Positions 21,900 through 32,873 of a DNA stretch of 64,000 nt are shown piece after piece (positions within the stretch are counted from its first letter, which is position 1; every line of letters begins with the position of its first letter). This DNA comes from Whalleya microplaca (Eukaryota > Ascomycota > Sordariomycetes > Xylariales > Xylariaceae), in NCBI GenBank assembly GCA_022497155.1, contig MU385748.1, positions 372,001 through 436,000 of the forward strand, read 5' to 3'. A program made the translations under genes and the position numbers. The notes beneath the pieces are model-generated. The model saw only the letters and a list, made by a program, of their open reading frames with translations. It made no database searches and was not told where the DNA came from.

Positions 21900-23648
21900 T
21901 CACCGCGCGACCAGCGAAGCCGACGACGGCTCATCCCTCCCCTCCATAGCCAAGACCCCCCGACTCTTGAGCCTCTCGGCACGCACGCGCGCATTATAGT
22001 CCATGCGCCGCTGTATGAGCTCAACGGCGGCGGCGCCGGCGACCATGCCGCCGAGATGCGAGGGGAGGTCGGCGACGTGGGACCTCTTGGAGAAGAGGCC
22101 GACGATGTGGAGACCCAGAAGCAGGCCGATGAAGCCGAGGCCCTGGGGGCCCGAGAGCGGGTCGGGCGGGTACCCGAACAGCTTGAACTCGTCGAAGCGG
22201 TGGCGCCAGAAGAAGGCGACGACGACGCCGTAGATGGCGCCCGAGGCGCCGTGCGTCGTGTAGTCGAGCCCGCGGCGCAGCACCAGGTTCGCCAGGCTGG
22301 TGCCGAAGCCGACCGTGCCCGAGGCCAGGTACAGCGCCAGGAAGTTGCCGCGCCCGATCTCGTCGTGCAGGCGCGGGCCGAAGAACCACAGCACCAGCAT
22401 GTTCACCGCCACGTGGCTGAAGCTGTGGTGCGAGAACATCGACGCCACCAGCTGCAGCGGCCGCGGCGTCGCCGCGATCACCAGGAAGTACCGGTTCAGC
22501 ATCGGCCACGCGGGCGGGTACTTCCAGAGCGTCCACACGAGGAGGTTGAGGCCGATGATGGTGAGGCACGTCGCCGCGGCTGGGGGCACGTCCGGCCATA
22601 ACCGCTCTGATCGTTTGGGTGGGCTGTAGGTCATGGCCAGGCCGGCGCATGCTGCGCAGACGAGTATGGTCATTGCAAATGAGGGGAGTAAGCGTTCCCA
22701 GGCCTTCATCTCGGGGGGTGCTTCCAGATGAGATGTTGCTCGCTCCGTATACTTTTTCACGAACGGGCTCAGCTCTCTAGGCTTTTGTTGTTGTGTCTGT
22801 AGAGTCCCACTCTTGCCTTTAGCCTCCTCCTCTTCGCGCTTGAGCCGTTCTTCCTCCAGCTGCTTTTCCTTGGCTTCACGTTCGGCAATGTTCTTGGCGC
22901 GGATTCGATCGAACGTGCTTTCTCCATACGGAGAGTTGCTGTGGGATTTTCTGGGTATCCGTCCAGTTGGTGCTGTTGCTACATTATCCTGTGCCTCGGA
23001 AGGTGAGTTTTGCGGGCTGGTCTCCTCCGGTTGTTCCTTGGCTTCCTTGCCGCCTTGTTCTTGCTCCTCGAGAGCCTGGAGCTCATCTTCCGCCCGCAGT
23101 CCAGCATTGACAACCTCGTCCACAGGTATGTGTTTTCGTAGGTATTCTAAGGCTTTTATCTTGTCTGCGTCGCTGTAATGTGCCGTGTTATGTTCGAGGT
23201 TCGGGTCATCTAGGGTCCCTGCCACCCTCCTACCATGTACTATCTTCAGGAGCTCGTTGGCTTGCCGGGCTGATATATGCGCTCCAAATATCCCATTGAC
23301 CTCTTTCTGAGTGAGATCCTCTTTTCTGAATGGAAGCCCGGTGGCATCTTCGTATGAGTCATCGAGCTGGTTGTACTGGGTGATAGCGCGGAACCTAAAG
23401 ACTGTGCGGACAGGTATCCAGGGTAAGGCATTTCGCGAATGTCGACTCCTCAGTGCCCGTGAGGGATTTAGAACCCCTCGATCGCTATACTGGAAACATG
23501 ACTCTGTAGGACGACGGCCTGTCGAGAAGGGTCGGGCGGAGCGGGAACTGCTGGATTTAGAGACCAGTGACCTCTCGGTGCTACGGAGGATGGCTCGCAG
23601 GCCAACGCGAAAGCTGGATGGCGGTGCGAAGATGGGGAGAATAGACAT
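21900..23648 (-). CDS. mitochondrial rhomboid-family serine protease (Pcp1/PARL-like)
   Basis: A single-exon gene of 582 aa. The N-terminus (MSILPIFAPPSSFRVG... then SARPFSTGRRP) is basic and Ser-rich, typical of a mitochondrial presequence. A charged, Glu/Lys-rich linker (about residues 240-310) precedes a C-terminal block of hydrophobic segments starting near residue 325. The rhomboid dyad is present: Ser469 in HGASGAIYG (GxSx) and His531 in SHLGGMVAG. The HxxxN element HHSFSHVAVNML and the GRGNFLALYL helix also fit. Such inner-membrane proteases process dynamin-like GTPases and peroxidases in yeast (Mgm1, Ccp1). The 3' portion (about 22.0-22.58 kb) is strikingly GC-rich compared with the 5' half. 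Family certain; mitochondrial location inferred. Confidence 0.92.
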   Translation of the reverse strand: MSILPIFAPPSSFRVGLRAILRSTERSLVSKSSSSRSARPFSTGRRPTESCFQYSDRGVLNPSRALRSRHSRNALPWIPVRTVFRFRAITQYNQLDDSYEDATGLPFRKEDLTQKEVNGIFGAHISARQANELLKIVHGRRVAGTLDDPNLEHNTAHYSDADKIKALEYLRKHIPVDEVVNAGLRAEDELQALEEQEQGGKEAKEQPEETSPQNSPSEAQDNVATAPTGRIPRKSHSNSPYGESTFDRIRAKNIAEREAKEKQLEEERLKREEEEAKGKSGTLQTQQQKPRELSPFVKKYTERATSHLEAPPEMKAWERLLPSFAMTILVCAACAGLAMTYSPPKRSERLWPDVPPAAATCLTIIGLNLLVWTLWKYPPAWPMLNRYFLVIAATPRPLQLVASMFSHHSFSHVAVNMLVLWFFGPRLHDEIGRGNFLALYLASGTVGFGTSLANLVLRRGLDYTTHGASGAIYGVVVAFFWRHRFDEFKLFGYPPDPLSGPQGLGFIGLLLGLHIVGLFSKRSHVADLPSHLGGMVAGAAAVELIQRRMDYNARVRAERLKSRGVLAMEGRDEPSSASLVAR

Positions 23649-24246
23649 GGTACAAAGCTTACACCATCATGTCGCTTGACCGCCTAATTTTTCCTAAGCA
23701 CGAAACATCTGGGCTTGAAGTACAAGTTCCAAACAGCGCCAATGACTCCTGAGGATACGAATAGTCAGATGAATACGGATTAGAGCTTTCCCAAAATTTC
23801 GCGGGGCGGCGTACTTAGCGGAGACTGACAAGGGTGGTGAAGCGCGGCAATTTGATTCACAGCCGGTACCAATATACATACCTCTGCTCAGCCCGAGGAT
23901 CCCTAAATTACACTAGGTTAAGCCAATCACATACACTATGTATATAATCTGGCACCCTCATTTACTTTCATTGGGCTTCCCTTTGAGATACATGCCTTCC
24001 GTAACATATAATAATGCATTTGTATATACTTTCATCCAGACTTTCAACGTTATGATTTCTTCCTTTCAACTTTTACTCTGACAAGTCGTGTTCCATGACA
24101 GCATATACATATAAGTAGCTTAGCAGAAAAACCTGGCAACGATGCCTTTTGACCTGAAATACTTTTTAGGTCCGAACCATATATGTTCAATAGCAGCTAG
24201 TATGGACTCATCCTGACTGCAGTCACCATGAAGGAAATAAAAGACC
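23649..24246. other. intergenic
   Basis: About 600 bp: the 5' flank of the rhomboid gene and the 3' flank of the carboxypeptidase. Nothing further is recognised. Confidence 0.5.
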
Positions 24247-26351
24247 CTATAACTCCCCAACCTGAGCCTGAGCCTGAGCCTGTTCCCTGAAGCTTGCAGC
24301 ATCTGAAGCATCGAAGTTCCTGACCAAATCATAGTAGAATCTCACAGCTTCCAGGTGTGATTGCATATCCATACGTTCGTCGACTGTGTGGGCATTCGCA
24401 TTATGGCCTTGACGTGTGGGCGTCCAGCGGTAAACATGCGAGGTCAGGTCTGAGAGAATATTAATTAGTAACTAGCAAATGCCACATACTATAGGAAGTT
24501 TCACTTACTCAAATAATGGCGAGTATCTGTATTGCCCGTCATCAGCTCACCGACCGGAACGACATTGCCACCCTCAAAGGAGAAGCTATGCTGAATCGTT
24601 CCCGAGAAGACATCCCACACCGGTCCGGACGTGGGCGAGATCGGAGCAACGAGGGTAGGTTGCGAAGAAGAGAGCACAAGCGTGCCATTATACTCCACCT
24701 CGTACATAGGGTCCACAGTACCGTCGTCCCTATTCTCGTCCATTTCAAAGTCAGGGTTGTGCTCTTCTCCTTTGAAGGCGCTGACTGTCAATCCGAATTT
24801 CTTCACAGTGGGTTGGATCTGCTTCAAAATGTTGGCCTTCACCGCGGATATCGAATCCTGAGGAGCGATGCGATGATTGACGCCGAGCCTGATGTACTCA
24901 GGCATGGCATTAATCTTCACCCCGCCATTGAAGTAGTCGATCGATTGTGAAGTCTGTATGCGGTACTGAGTAGCGCGGTCGATTGTCACCAGCTCCTCGG
25001 TCAGGGCTGTCAAATCCCCCTCGTTGATTAACTTGGTGATTTTCGGGGCCGCCTCTGGGGAGTACTTCGCTTGGCAAACGAAATGATTCTGTGTACAATT
25101 CAGAGTCAGCAGGTGCCCTTGTGGATGATTGCTTTATATCCTAACTCATGTCTCGGGAGTTCCAGAGACATCATTAATGGGTGGGTGTATGAGTGTAGCT
25201 CCCAAGACAGGCTAAAATAAGCGATGAGTAACTCGGAATATACGTACATAGATCGGGGAGCCCTTGATCAGCTTAGGCGTCCACGGGTTGGACTCTAATT
25301 GATTGACAATCTCGGACACGATACCAATACCTGTGTGAGGGAAAGGGGTCGATGAGTGCCCACCATTGACGTAAAGTTCTAGCCAAATGTCAACGTGCCC
25401 CTTCTCCATGACAGCAGGGAGGGCGTCTGTAAAAAGATATTAGTCCAGTAGTAAAAGCTATGATCATTAGGTAGTGCTCACATAAAGTATCGCTACCAAG
25501 TAGCTCCAGCCCCATCCCTCCTTCATCAAGGATCAGAGCTATAGAGTCAGGGCCGTATAGCGCTTCCAAGTATTCGCCGATCTTCCCAGCTCCTCGTCGA
25601 CCTGAGCATTCCTCGTCAAACCCAAGAGCAAGGATTATCGTCCGTTTCGGCACCCAATGAGGATTTGATAACAATTCTTCCAGCGCAGACATTAGACCAG
25701 TCAGGGAGTTCTTATCATCTGAGGCGCCTCTTCCCCAGAGCCATTGTCCGTCGAAATGGGCTGAGAATGGTGGATATTTCCAGGTTGACGCATCAGCTAC
25801 GGGTACCACGTCTTGGTGCGCGGCAAGCAGGAGCGGTTTGAGGGCAGAGTCTGTTCCCTTGATCGTATAGACCAGCCCAAAAGTGTTAACCGTGTCACGA
25901 GCCATTCGAAGATGGCTATAGTCGTTCAATTAGTCTAAATCACTCACGAATGTGCCTAGATCTCGAAGTCCTGCACTTTGCTAGCAGACGGCCAATGCAT
26001 CATGACTTACAGATTGGGGTACAAGCGAGCGAATTCCTTGTGGAGCGTATAAAATACATCCCATCTAGGGTCTTCACCAGGTTCTCCATTATCGTCGTAC
26101 GAGATAGACGGTATCTTCACAATGCCAGCATGTCTTTCAACCTGCCGCAGTAATGCTTCGTGGTCATAGAAAATGTCCCGGGCCGCTGGTAGTCCGTCGC
26201 CAGAAGGGTCTAATACAGGTGGAAGGTCGCATTTGAATGCGGTCGTTTCGACGTCTCCGAGTACACGTTGGCCCCCATCTTGGAGAATGGAGAGACCGTC
26301 AGTTGTGACCGACAGAGCGCTAGCTGCGAAGGCCAACTTCGGTACGATCAT
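24247..26351 (-). CDS. M20 metallopeptidase, vacuolar carboxypeptidase S-like
   Basis: Five exons, 26351-26011, 25915-25482, 25426-25248, 25088-24509 and 24449-24247, give 578 aa; all four introns are GT-AG and frame-consistent. An N-terminal hydrophobic stretch (KLAFAASALSV) could be a signal peptide or anchor. Di-zinc ligands of M20 peptidases are recognisable: LLLAAHQDVVPV (His147, Asp149), WGRGASDDKNS (Asp180), ALGFDEECSG (Glu215/Glu216) and, near the end, DTRHYLNLTSHVYR (His509). The dimerisation-type lid segment GGHSSTPFPHTGIGIV lies between. The nearest characterised relative is the yeast Gly-X carboxypeptidase Cps1, which releases C-terminal residues in the vacuole. The extreme C-terminus encodes EQAQAQAQVGEL from a CCTGAG hexanucleotide repeat (24261-24282) whose unit number may vary. 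It is divergent from the Tma17-like gene with about 0.73 kb between starts. Confidence 0.92.
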
Positions 26352-26686
26352 TATATCTTAGAGAGACGAACAGTTGACGGCAAAAGCAAGAATGTACACC
26401 CAGTGAGAAGAAGACAAATCGCTTGACCTAGAGATAACGGGTGGGAAAGACGAGATTTTGTTCTAGCAGCCCTCAAGCTACTCCAACCTCTGAGTGCTAC
26501 ATAGTGCCGTCCGTACGATGGACCCATGTTGAGGAAACTAACAGCTCTGAATGGCCAATGTTCAAGAGAAATCAGATCTTGAGCAAAGATAGGCTCGATA
26601 GGACATCGGAGACATGCCGAAATACAGGGTCCTTATCGCATCATTGAGCTCCACGAACGGAGGAGCTCGACTTCCTACCTACATCG

Positions 26687-26767
26687 GTTAGGTAGGTTAT
26701 TAGAGAAGTTGGCGGTGGAGAAGGTTGCAGTAATTGATATTACCTAACCTAACAACGCCGACCTAAC
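26687..26767. promoter_or_regulatory. GTTAGGT/ACCTAAC box cluster in a divergent promoter
   Basis: Between the carboxypeptidase (minus) and Tma17-like (plus) genes, GTTAGGT occurs at 26687-26693 and its complement ACCTAAC at 26742-26748, 26747-26753 and 26761-26767. The two orientations partly form an inverted repeat. The core TTAGG resembles a telomeric or telo-box unit. A shared regulatory role is inferred from position and repetition only. Confidence 0.4.
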
Positions 26768-27077
26768 GTCTCTTTGTCTCTTGTACTCTTCGTCAGATTA
26801 TGTAACCAGATCTGATAACAAGCCCCGCGTTTGGTGGCCCAAGCTCCCTCTTTACATCCCTGCAGGAAAAGTGCCACCCTGAATTACCCCACGTTACCGT
26901 ATGTAACTGTAGAAGGTAAGCTCGCAGGGCTGGCAGGCAGCTTCTGCATTGCGACAACCCATTCTGAAGATCGCCTATTCTTAAGATCTTCATTCACGCC
27001 AGCCGTTTACCCAACCTCACATCTCAAGTTTCGTACTTAAAGACCCCGACTACTATATTGTGTCCATCAGCATTGCC

Positions 27078-27665
27078 ATGTCTTCCGAAACGCAACCCAT
27101 AAACCCAGCTCGCTTCGCCGAAGCCCTCAAGGATCTTCCCGCCGGCAGCCTGGCGTTGAAGGTTCTAGAGCTGCGCAACTCGATAGCCCACCTCGACTAC
27201 TCCAACGCCGAGCTGAAACCATACGCTGAAGGACAAGCGCCGGTACTAGATCAGCAGGGAAGCTCGGGACAGGCGATACAGCCAGATCAAGATTGCATCG
27301 ACGCCATCGCCGAGAACGAAGTCGTCATCAGCCGGATGCAGGAGCGCATCGAACTGATACGCGTCGAGGTCGAGAGCAGAGGCTTGAGTTGGCGCGAGTT
27401 CCAGGGCAAGGAGGACGAGGCGCCGTCTACCACCACAGGCACGAATTCCGAAGAGACGCCCGTCGCCGCGAACCAGACAAACGGGGTAAACGGGCACGGG
27501 GCAGCTGAGCAAACACAACAACACGAGGCGTGGAGGGATGGGACTTTCCAGACGGGGACAATAAGTTCCCTTGGTGAAGAAGAGCGCGAGCTTCTGAGAC
27601 AGTTACAGAGTCGAATCCCCCCTGAGGATGAAGACGAAGACCCGGAGGGTGGTATGCATCTGTAA
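27078..27665 (+). CDS. Tma17/Adc17-like protein (proteasome assembly chaperone family)
   Basis: A single exon of 195 aa, starting at the ATG at 27078. The frame is open upstream only from a GTG. Residues about 10-45 read FAEALKDLPAGSLALK, then VLELRNSIAHLDYSNAELKP. Residues about 75-100 contain IAENEVVISRMQERIELI. This resembles yeast Tma17/Adc17, with its NSI-x-HL-x-x-SN helix and a second ENE-containing helix, both predicted coiled coil. Adc17 is a stress-induced chaperone that helps pair Rpt3 and Rpt6 during proteasome base assembly. The C-terminal half is low complexity (Thr, Asn, Glu) and ends in an acidic PPEDEDEDPEGG segment. The link rests on pattern resemblance from memory, so the family call is good but functional equivalence is unproven. 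Confidence 0.75.
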   Translation: MSSETQPINPARFAEALKDLPAGSLALKVLELRNSIAHLDYSNAELKPYAEGQAPVLDQQGSSGQAIQPDQDCIDAIAENEVVISRMQERIELIRVEVESRGLSWREFQGKEDEAPSTTTGTNSEETPVAANQTNGVNGHGAAEQTQQHEAWRDGTFQTGTISSLGEEERELLRQLQSRIPPEDEDEDPEGGMHL

Positions 27666-29007
27666 GTTGTCTGCCAGAGACATGTGGTGTTCAGGAAGAT
27701 TCCAAAAGGAGCTTCATCTCAAAACGCATCTATGACTTAGGATGCAAGCATTGGCGGCGTTGGGCCGGGAAACGGTGATGGCAAATGTTGAGAATATGGT
27801 TAAGGGCAGCCGGCAAAATGATGCAAGGACAGCAATAAATAATAGAAATGATACCCTGACTAGCTATGTTCAGACTATGTGTCCAATATGCCTATACTAC
27901 CAATAATAAGTGCCCTGGTAACCTAGGTGAACCGCTGCGTAGGAAGTTGAATATTTAAAGCAAGCGGTCAGATTTTAACTTGTCAATTATGTCTATTTCT
28001 TGCTGACTTTCAGTTCAGGCGTGAGGTGTTGCAGCTAATGTACCACAATAGCCACCCCTAGGGCTCGCTCTAGCTAACAAAACTTTGGAACTTCATACGG
28101 CATAGTACAGGTCCTCATATTTCTATATTACATGTGGCTTCTAGTCTTTGAAATGACTCTTGCGTTACTTTTACAATAATCTCACTCAACTTGGCTATAT
28201 GAGACCCTGGCAGTTTTCTCCCCTGATTCAGAGTTTCTGATCATGCCGGTGAGCTTTTCTATCTTCTTACATCAATGAGATCCATATTAAACTTGTCCAG
28301 AGATTGGTGAGACTCCTTAAACTTCTATTTATATTCAGAGACTGAGAAGCTCGACCTCAGTTCCCCTATCTTGCTCTACTCATCGTCTTCAAGCGACAGT
28401 TCAGCGGCGGCTACCATAATGGGTATATCTCAGAGCTATCAACTTAGAACTCGATAAATAGGATACTACTTACAAAATTCCTAAAGTGCACGGCGACTTC
28501 CGTCCAACGTCATTTTGTGCTAAAAGGGAACGTCGTAAATATACTTCTCGACATCCATCTAACCCCATCTGATATGAGTGCTTCTTGGCTCAGGCACTTG
28601 AAAAGCTGAGCCTCACGCCTAAAGATCTGCCGTACGCGACAGACATTGATAGTTCTGGTGCTATTATGAAACCCATAGGTATAGCGTATGGCTTCATCAT
28701 GGAAGTCGAGAAGAGAATATCCTCGAGCATTTTGGTGAGTGTTCATGGAGGGATAAGCGAATTAAAGCTGCACACGTCTTGGCGCAAACAGATTCAAATA
28801 TTGCCTTGGTGCTATAAACACATACAAGACATGCCAAAGATAATCTTTTAAAAATCTACCTCTCTTGACTACGACTACCACAGGGAAGGAGTCTAGCTCC
28901 TTTACCCCAGACCAATGCGCGAAAAACGCCATGAGTGCCTCTGAAATCTATGAACGTGTTGTTTCAGTCGAATCGGCCCCCTTTTCGGTACTAATTCTGC
29001 TTTCTCT
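27666..29007. other. intergenic
   Basis: About 1.3 kb. ORFs at 28585-28851 (+) and 28510-28746 (-) overlap each other and have no recognised domain. It may contain the 3' part of the hypothetical gene at 29.0-29.6 kb if that gene has further exons. Confidence 0.45.
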
Positions 29008-29574
29008 CTATTCTGTGACGCGTGAAACGACGTCGTCTGTGAAGTCACCTGGGATTGGATTCGCACGAACATGTTCGACCCAACTGAGATTTCTCATGTT
29101 CATGTCCTCTGCCTCGATAGTATCCATAGACTTCTCCTCGTGCAGCTTTTGGTCAATATTTCGGACCGTTTCGTGTTCGGCAGTTGCAGTGTTCGTACTT
29201 CTTTCAAGTTCGTTCTTGTCTTGCTCCAGACGAGTCTCACGGCCCTCACTCGCCGGCCTACCGATGACCGTAGCGCCAGGACCCTTTGTGTCCGACTCTG
29301 GGCTGTGAATTTTCTCGCTAGCCATCTCCGTCGCTCTACTCGTTGGGTCGGCGGGTATTATATGATTTCTTGAGGCCCTTTCTCGGGGGTCTAGGGAGTT
29401 CATGGCAGCGTAGTTTGGCTGGATTGGACGGTGGCAGTATGGACAGATCGGATCCGCGATATAATTACCAGCCACCAGTCCTAACTGTGCCTCAACTTGA
29501 TAAAGTGAAAGTTGAGTCCCGTCGTTTGTGTCATTCCGCGCACAGCTACAACCGTATTGTGTTATATTTTCCAT
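29008..29574 (-). CDS. hypothetical protein with CxC and CPYC motifs
   Basis: A continuous ORF of 188 aa. The N-terminal 60 residues contain CSCARND (Cys9, Cys11) and ICPYCHRPIQPN (CxxC near residues 44-47), resembling a split zinc-ribbon or knuckle. The rest is hydrophilic and charged (ERSTNTATAEHETVRNIDQK), likely disordered or coiled coil. I do not recognise a family. An opposite-strand ORF (28865-29308) overlaps it but looks like a shadow. The C-terminus VSRVTE ends without a domain, so a further downstream exon is possible. It is supported by length and the cysteine pattern only. Confidence 0.45.
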   Translation of the reverse strand: MENITQYGCSCARNDTNDGTQLSLYQVEAQLGLVAGNYIADPICPYCHRPIQPNYAAMNSLDPRERASRNHIIPADPTSRATEMASEKIHSPESDTKGPGATVIGRPASEGRETRLEQDKNELERSTNTATAEHETVRNIDQKLHEEKSMDTIEAEDMNMRNLSWVEHVRANPIPGDFTDDVVSRVTE

Positions 29575-30871
29575 GGTGATCTGTATTTATATCCCTCTCT
29601 AGATCGGTATGATCATGAAGGAGGACCGGTGATCTAGACGATGGGGTAGAATTGGATGTTATTATATGTCCATTCCAAGGTTCAGTCGGTGCATAGATCA
29701 CCTGTGCCCTAAGTGACAAAGACCCGGGTAGACTTTCCAATACCAACAATTTACATCTATCCCGATGAATTCTCGCTGACCTGAGCCAACAGACAGATAC
29801 GATCTAGTGACCTGATGGAAGCGAGAGTTGATTCTCCTAAGGCGTGGCTTTGTTTCATGGCTGTTAGTGTGCTCATCTCATGGAGTAACATCCAACGTCT
29901 CTCTCACAAGCCTGAACAAATGATAGCTACCTACTTAATGATCATCGTCCCTATATATCGATTCCCTAGGATGATTGCTATCACCGAGTACATTATTCGA
30001 TTTTTGATCATGAGATTAAAGACACGCCCTGTGAATCAGATGCGCATAGGTATAGTAGTAAGCCATTAAAGGTCAATACACGCAAGACTTTGAAGTTGTA
30101 TACGCGAGAAGTATAGAAGTATCGAGTGTTGGAACTTTGTATTTCTCAAAGCATATATGTTAATGCATAACTTCCCGTTTGCGTGTCGGTTAGCGACCCA
30201 AATTGGAATGCTAACCTCTTGGATGTTGTTTTTCTTGTTACTTGTTGGTCAAATGACCTGAAGCGAGAGCATACATGCGCCTCCGATGCGCCTCGTATCT
30301 ACTTTACCAATATTATTCCGTTCAAACTCAACTCATGGTTAGGACCATGACCGAAAGCGTCTCAGCTAACATAGATTACGAGGATCAAAAAATCCAACCA
30401 TGAGAGTTAAAATCCATGAACAAAGATTTCTGATCCATGACTTCAGTCAAATGGTGAGTATGGTCCTGTTAGAAGGGGATGACCCTCAACCAACCTAATA
30501 GGTGACAAGGCAGCTTTGGCCAATCCCGCCAGGCTATTGTTCAGGGTAGAGAGATGAGTAGCATTAGCTATGATACTGGCTAGTCGATATCCAATGGTAG
30601 AGCGACCCCGGAGCAGAGCAGTTCCGATGATTTGAGAATGTTTCTAGCAACATTGAATTCAATCCTCTTTATGGCGTCTTCCTAGAGAGACAACGCCTTT
30701 CTGGGTTACAAACAATCGCTCGAAATATAACCAGTATGGGCTTCACATGAGTTCCATATATGCATGAGGTGGCTACTAAACCAAATGATCCCGGTTTACC
30801 CTCCCGGGACCCCAATATACTAACTGTCCGTTCACCCTATACCGAAGGGCACCAGCGCACTCCTTTTCCCT
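29575..30871. other. intergenic
   Basis: About 1.3 kb of AT-rich sequence. One ORF (29815-30069, +) is hydrophobic in part but has no family resemblance. No RNA gene or repeat was recognised. Confidence 0.45.
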
Positions 30872-31791
30872 CTACGGATCACTTACCCAGCCGCCATCAA
30901 TCACATAGCTACTTCCAGTGATAGCACTAGAGTCGTCCGCAGCCAGGAATAAAATCAACCTAGCCACTTCGTCGGGCATGAGATCTCTCTGGAGACTCTG
31001 AGCGGCCATCACCTCCGCACGATACTCATCAGTCAATACCTCATCGATCTGTCTCTGCGTCGCAATTGCACCCGGCATGACGCTATTCACTCGAATGCCG
31101 TATTTCCCGAACTCCTTGCTATGCGTCCTAGTCATGCCCATCGTCGCGGCTTTACAGATCGTGTAAATGGGCACGCCAGTGACAGGGATGCGCCAGGTGA
31201 TCGAGCCCATATTGACTAGAACATCTAGAATCAGCATGTACTTTCCAAATGTTGACCGACGAATTGGGCTGAGGGGAATATGTGCTCTAGAATAAGGATT
31301 TGCGCAGGGAATAATAAGGTAGCAATCGACGCCGAATGCTACTTACTGATACTACCCGAGCCCTTCTTCTGCATCGCAGGCACAACGGCCTGCGTCAAGA
31401 AGAACTGGTGCCGCAAATTGACATTGATGTCCTGCTCGAACGACTCCGGGGTGACCTGGACGGTGGGCACGCGCGCCGTGGCGCCCGCCGCCGCTGCGTT
31501 GTTGAGCAGGACGTCCACGGCGCCGTGATCGGCGAGCACCTTCTCCGCACACTCCTGGAGCCGGCCCAGGTCCATGACGTCGCAGTTCATAAACGTCGGC
31601 TGCGTCGCGCCCTCGATGCCCTTGAGCTTATCGAGCAGCTTCTGCGCAGCCGCCTCCGAGTAGTCCAGGAAGACGACGTGCGAGCCCTGGCGGCAGAAGA
31701 GCTCGACGGAGGCTGCGCCGATGCCCTCGGCGCCGCCCGTGATCAGCACCGTTTTGCCCCGCAGACTTGGGTAGGTTGCAAACTGCGACAT
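30872..31791 (-). CDS. short-chain dehydrogenase/reductase (SDR)
   Basis: Two exons, 31791-31347 and 31215-30872, give 262 aa; the intron (GTAAGT...CTAG) is in phase 1 and joins SGSI-INMGSITW. Classical SDR motifs are all present. The cofactor motif is TGGAEGIG (residues 18-25), followed by LNNAAAAG. Ser153 in NMGSITW and Tyr166/Lys170 in YTICK form the catalytic set. FGKYGIRVNSVMPGAI and ITGSSYVIDGGW complete the C-terminal consensus. FLDYSE after the second strand has an acidic residue, which suggests NAD(H) preference. The start at 31791 was chosen because the cofactor motif then lies at the usual distance; upstream in-frame codons would add 25 untypical residues. Exon 1 includes a GC-rich patch (31.44-31.76 kb). 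Substrate unknown. Confidence 0.92.
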
Positions 31792-32580
31792 TGTTACGTC
31801 GTTGGTGATTAGGCTATATTCGTGGAAATTAGAGTGATAACTAATACGTATGTAATTCAACCGCACTATCTACTCCAGTTATCATGGAAAAGAGGAGTGC
31901 GGTATGCTTTAGGTAGTTTAGACTTTTCGAGTTTCGCCTGGTAATCCTTGGTTATCAAGGGTACTGTAATGGAAGGGCGTGGACAGCAAACTGCATATCG
32001 TGTGGATGCCTGCCTGCGATGATCCATAGGGCCAAATCGAATTCATCAAAATGGATGTACCTTATGTAACGTCCTATCAAGGATTATGAGCAACTATCTT
32101 GCATATAGTCATAGCCAAGCTATAGTTTTTCTCCGCTTTTTATTGTTCTGTGATAGTACTGAGGTCACCAGATTGCGTCGAACTTTACGTCTGTCCATTC
32201 AGAATGTATAATAATGACAACATTTGTAAGCGGTTTCGCTTCAACCAAACGATATGATGCAGCGGCCGCATGAAGCTTACATATTACCGCATGCTGTCAG
32301 CCAATGGTCAACCATCCCCTTGCTGCTTATCTACTATCCTCTCTTATATCTATATTCACTGACACCCCAAGTGAGCACAGTTGGTGAGATTGATGTTTCG
32401 TAGAGAAGACCTTGTTTCCTCTATATTAGTTCAGCAAAACCATCAGAGTCTGAGAATATGTTCATACGCTACAGGCACATAGTAACTGGTAAAACGGCCA
32501 TTAGCAATGGTCTCGAGACAGTATTCTATTAATATACCACATCGAGCACAGTTTCAAATAGAATCAGTTATTACAGGCAG

Positions 32581-32632
32581 TATATTAATGGCCTATCGCT
32601 GACATTGTAATGGTAGCATCGCCTTTGCGATA
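32581..32632 (+). repeat. short diverged repeat, copy 1
   Basis: About 52 bp matching 34321-34369 with small gaps. Shared blocks include ACAT(T/C)GTAAT and GCATCG. Nearly all substitutions are C/T or G/A, consistent with RIP-type mutation of a former repeat. Confidence 0.4.
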
Positions 32633-32752
32633 ACATACGTGATGGCAGCTATCTTATAGCCCGCCATCATTATACTAGGTATCGCAGTGCTACAACGGAG
32701 ATAATACATGTCAAGATATACCCCATAGGGCTATAGGGCATGTACAAACATA

Positions 32753-32873
32753 CATATGGCTGCCACCTGTATACATTAAAGGGGCTCTGCCCCTCCTCTA
32801 TCTTCACTTTGCACTAGTCAAGCTAATGTGCTCCTCATTACTTTGTCTCATATTGACAATATAGTGTCAAGAG
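32753..32873 (+). repeat. dispersed repeat, copy B
   Basis: The partner of 4088-4215. It contains GGGGCTCTGCCCC, a perfect short stem (GGGGC/GCCCC), followed by TTTGCACT, GTCAAGCT, GTGCTCCTCATTACTTTGTC and ATATTGACA. Coding content is absent. Confidence 0.6.

Noticed and set aside
21762..22650. Plus-strand 279-aa ORF and alternate minus-strand 209-aa ORF over the rhomboid gene
   Set aside because: Both are shadows of the GC-rich rhomboid C-terminal region; neither has domain character.
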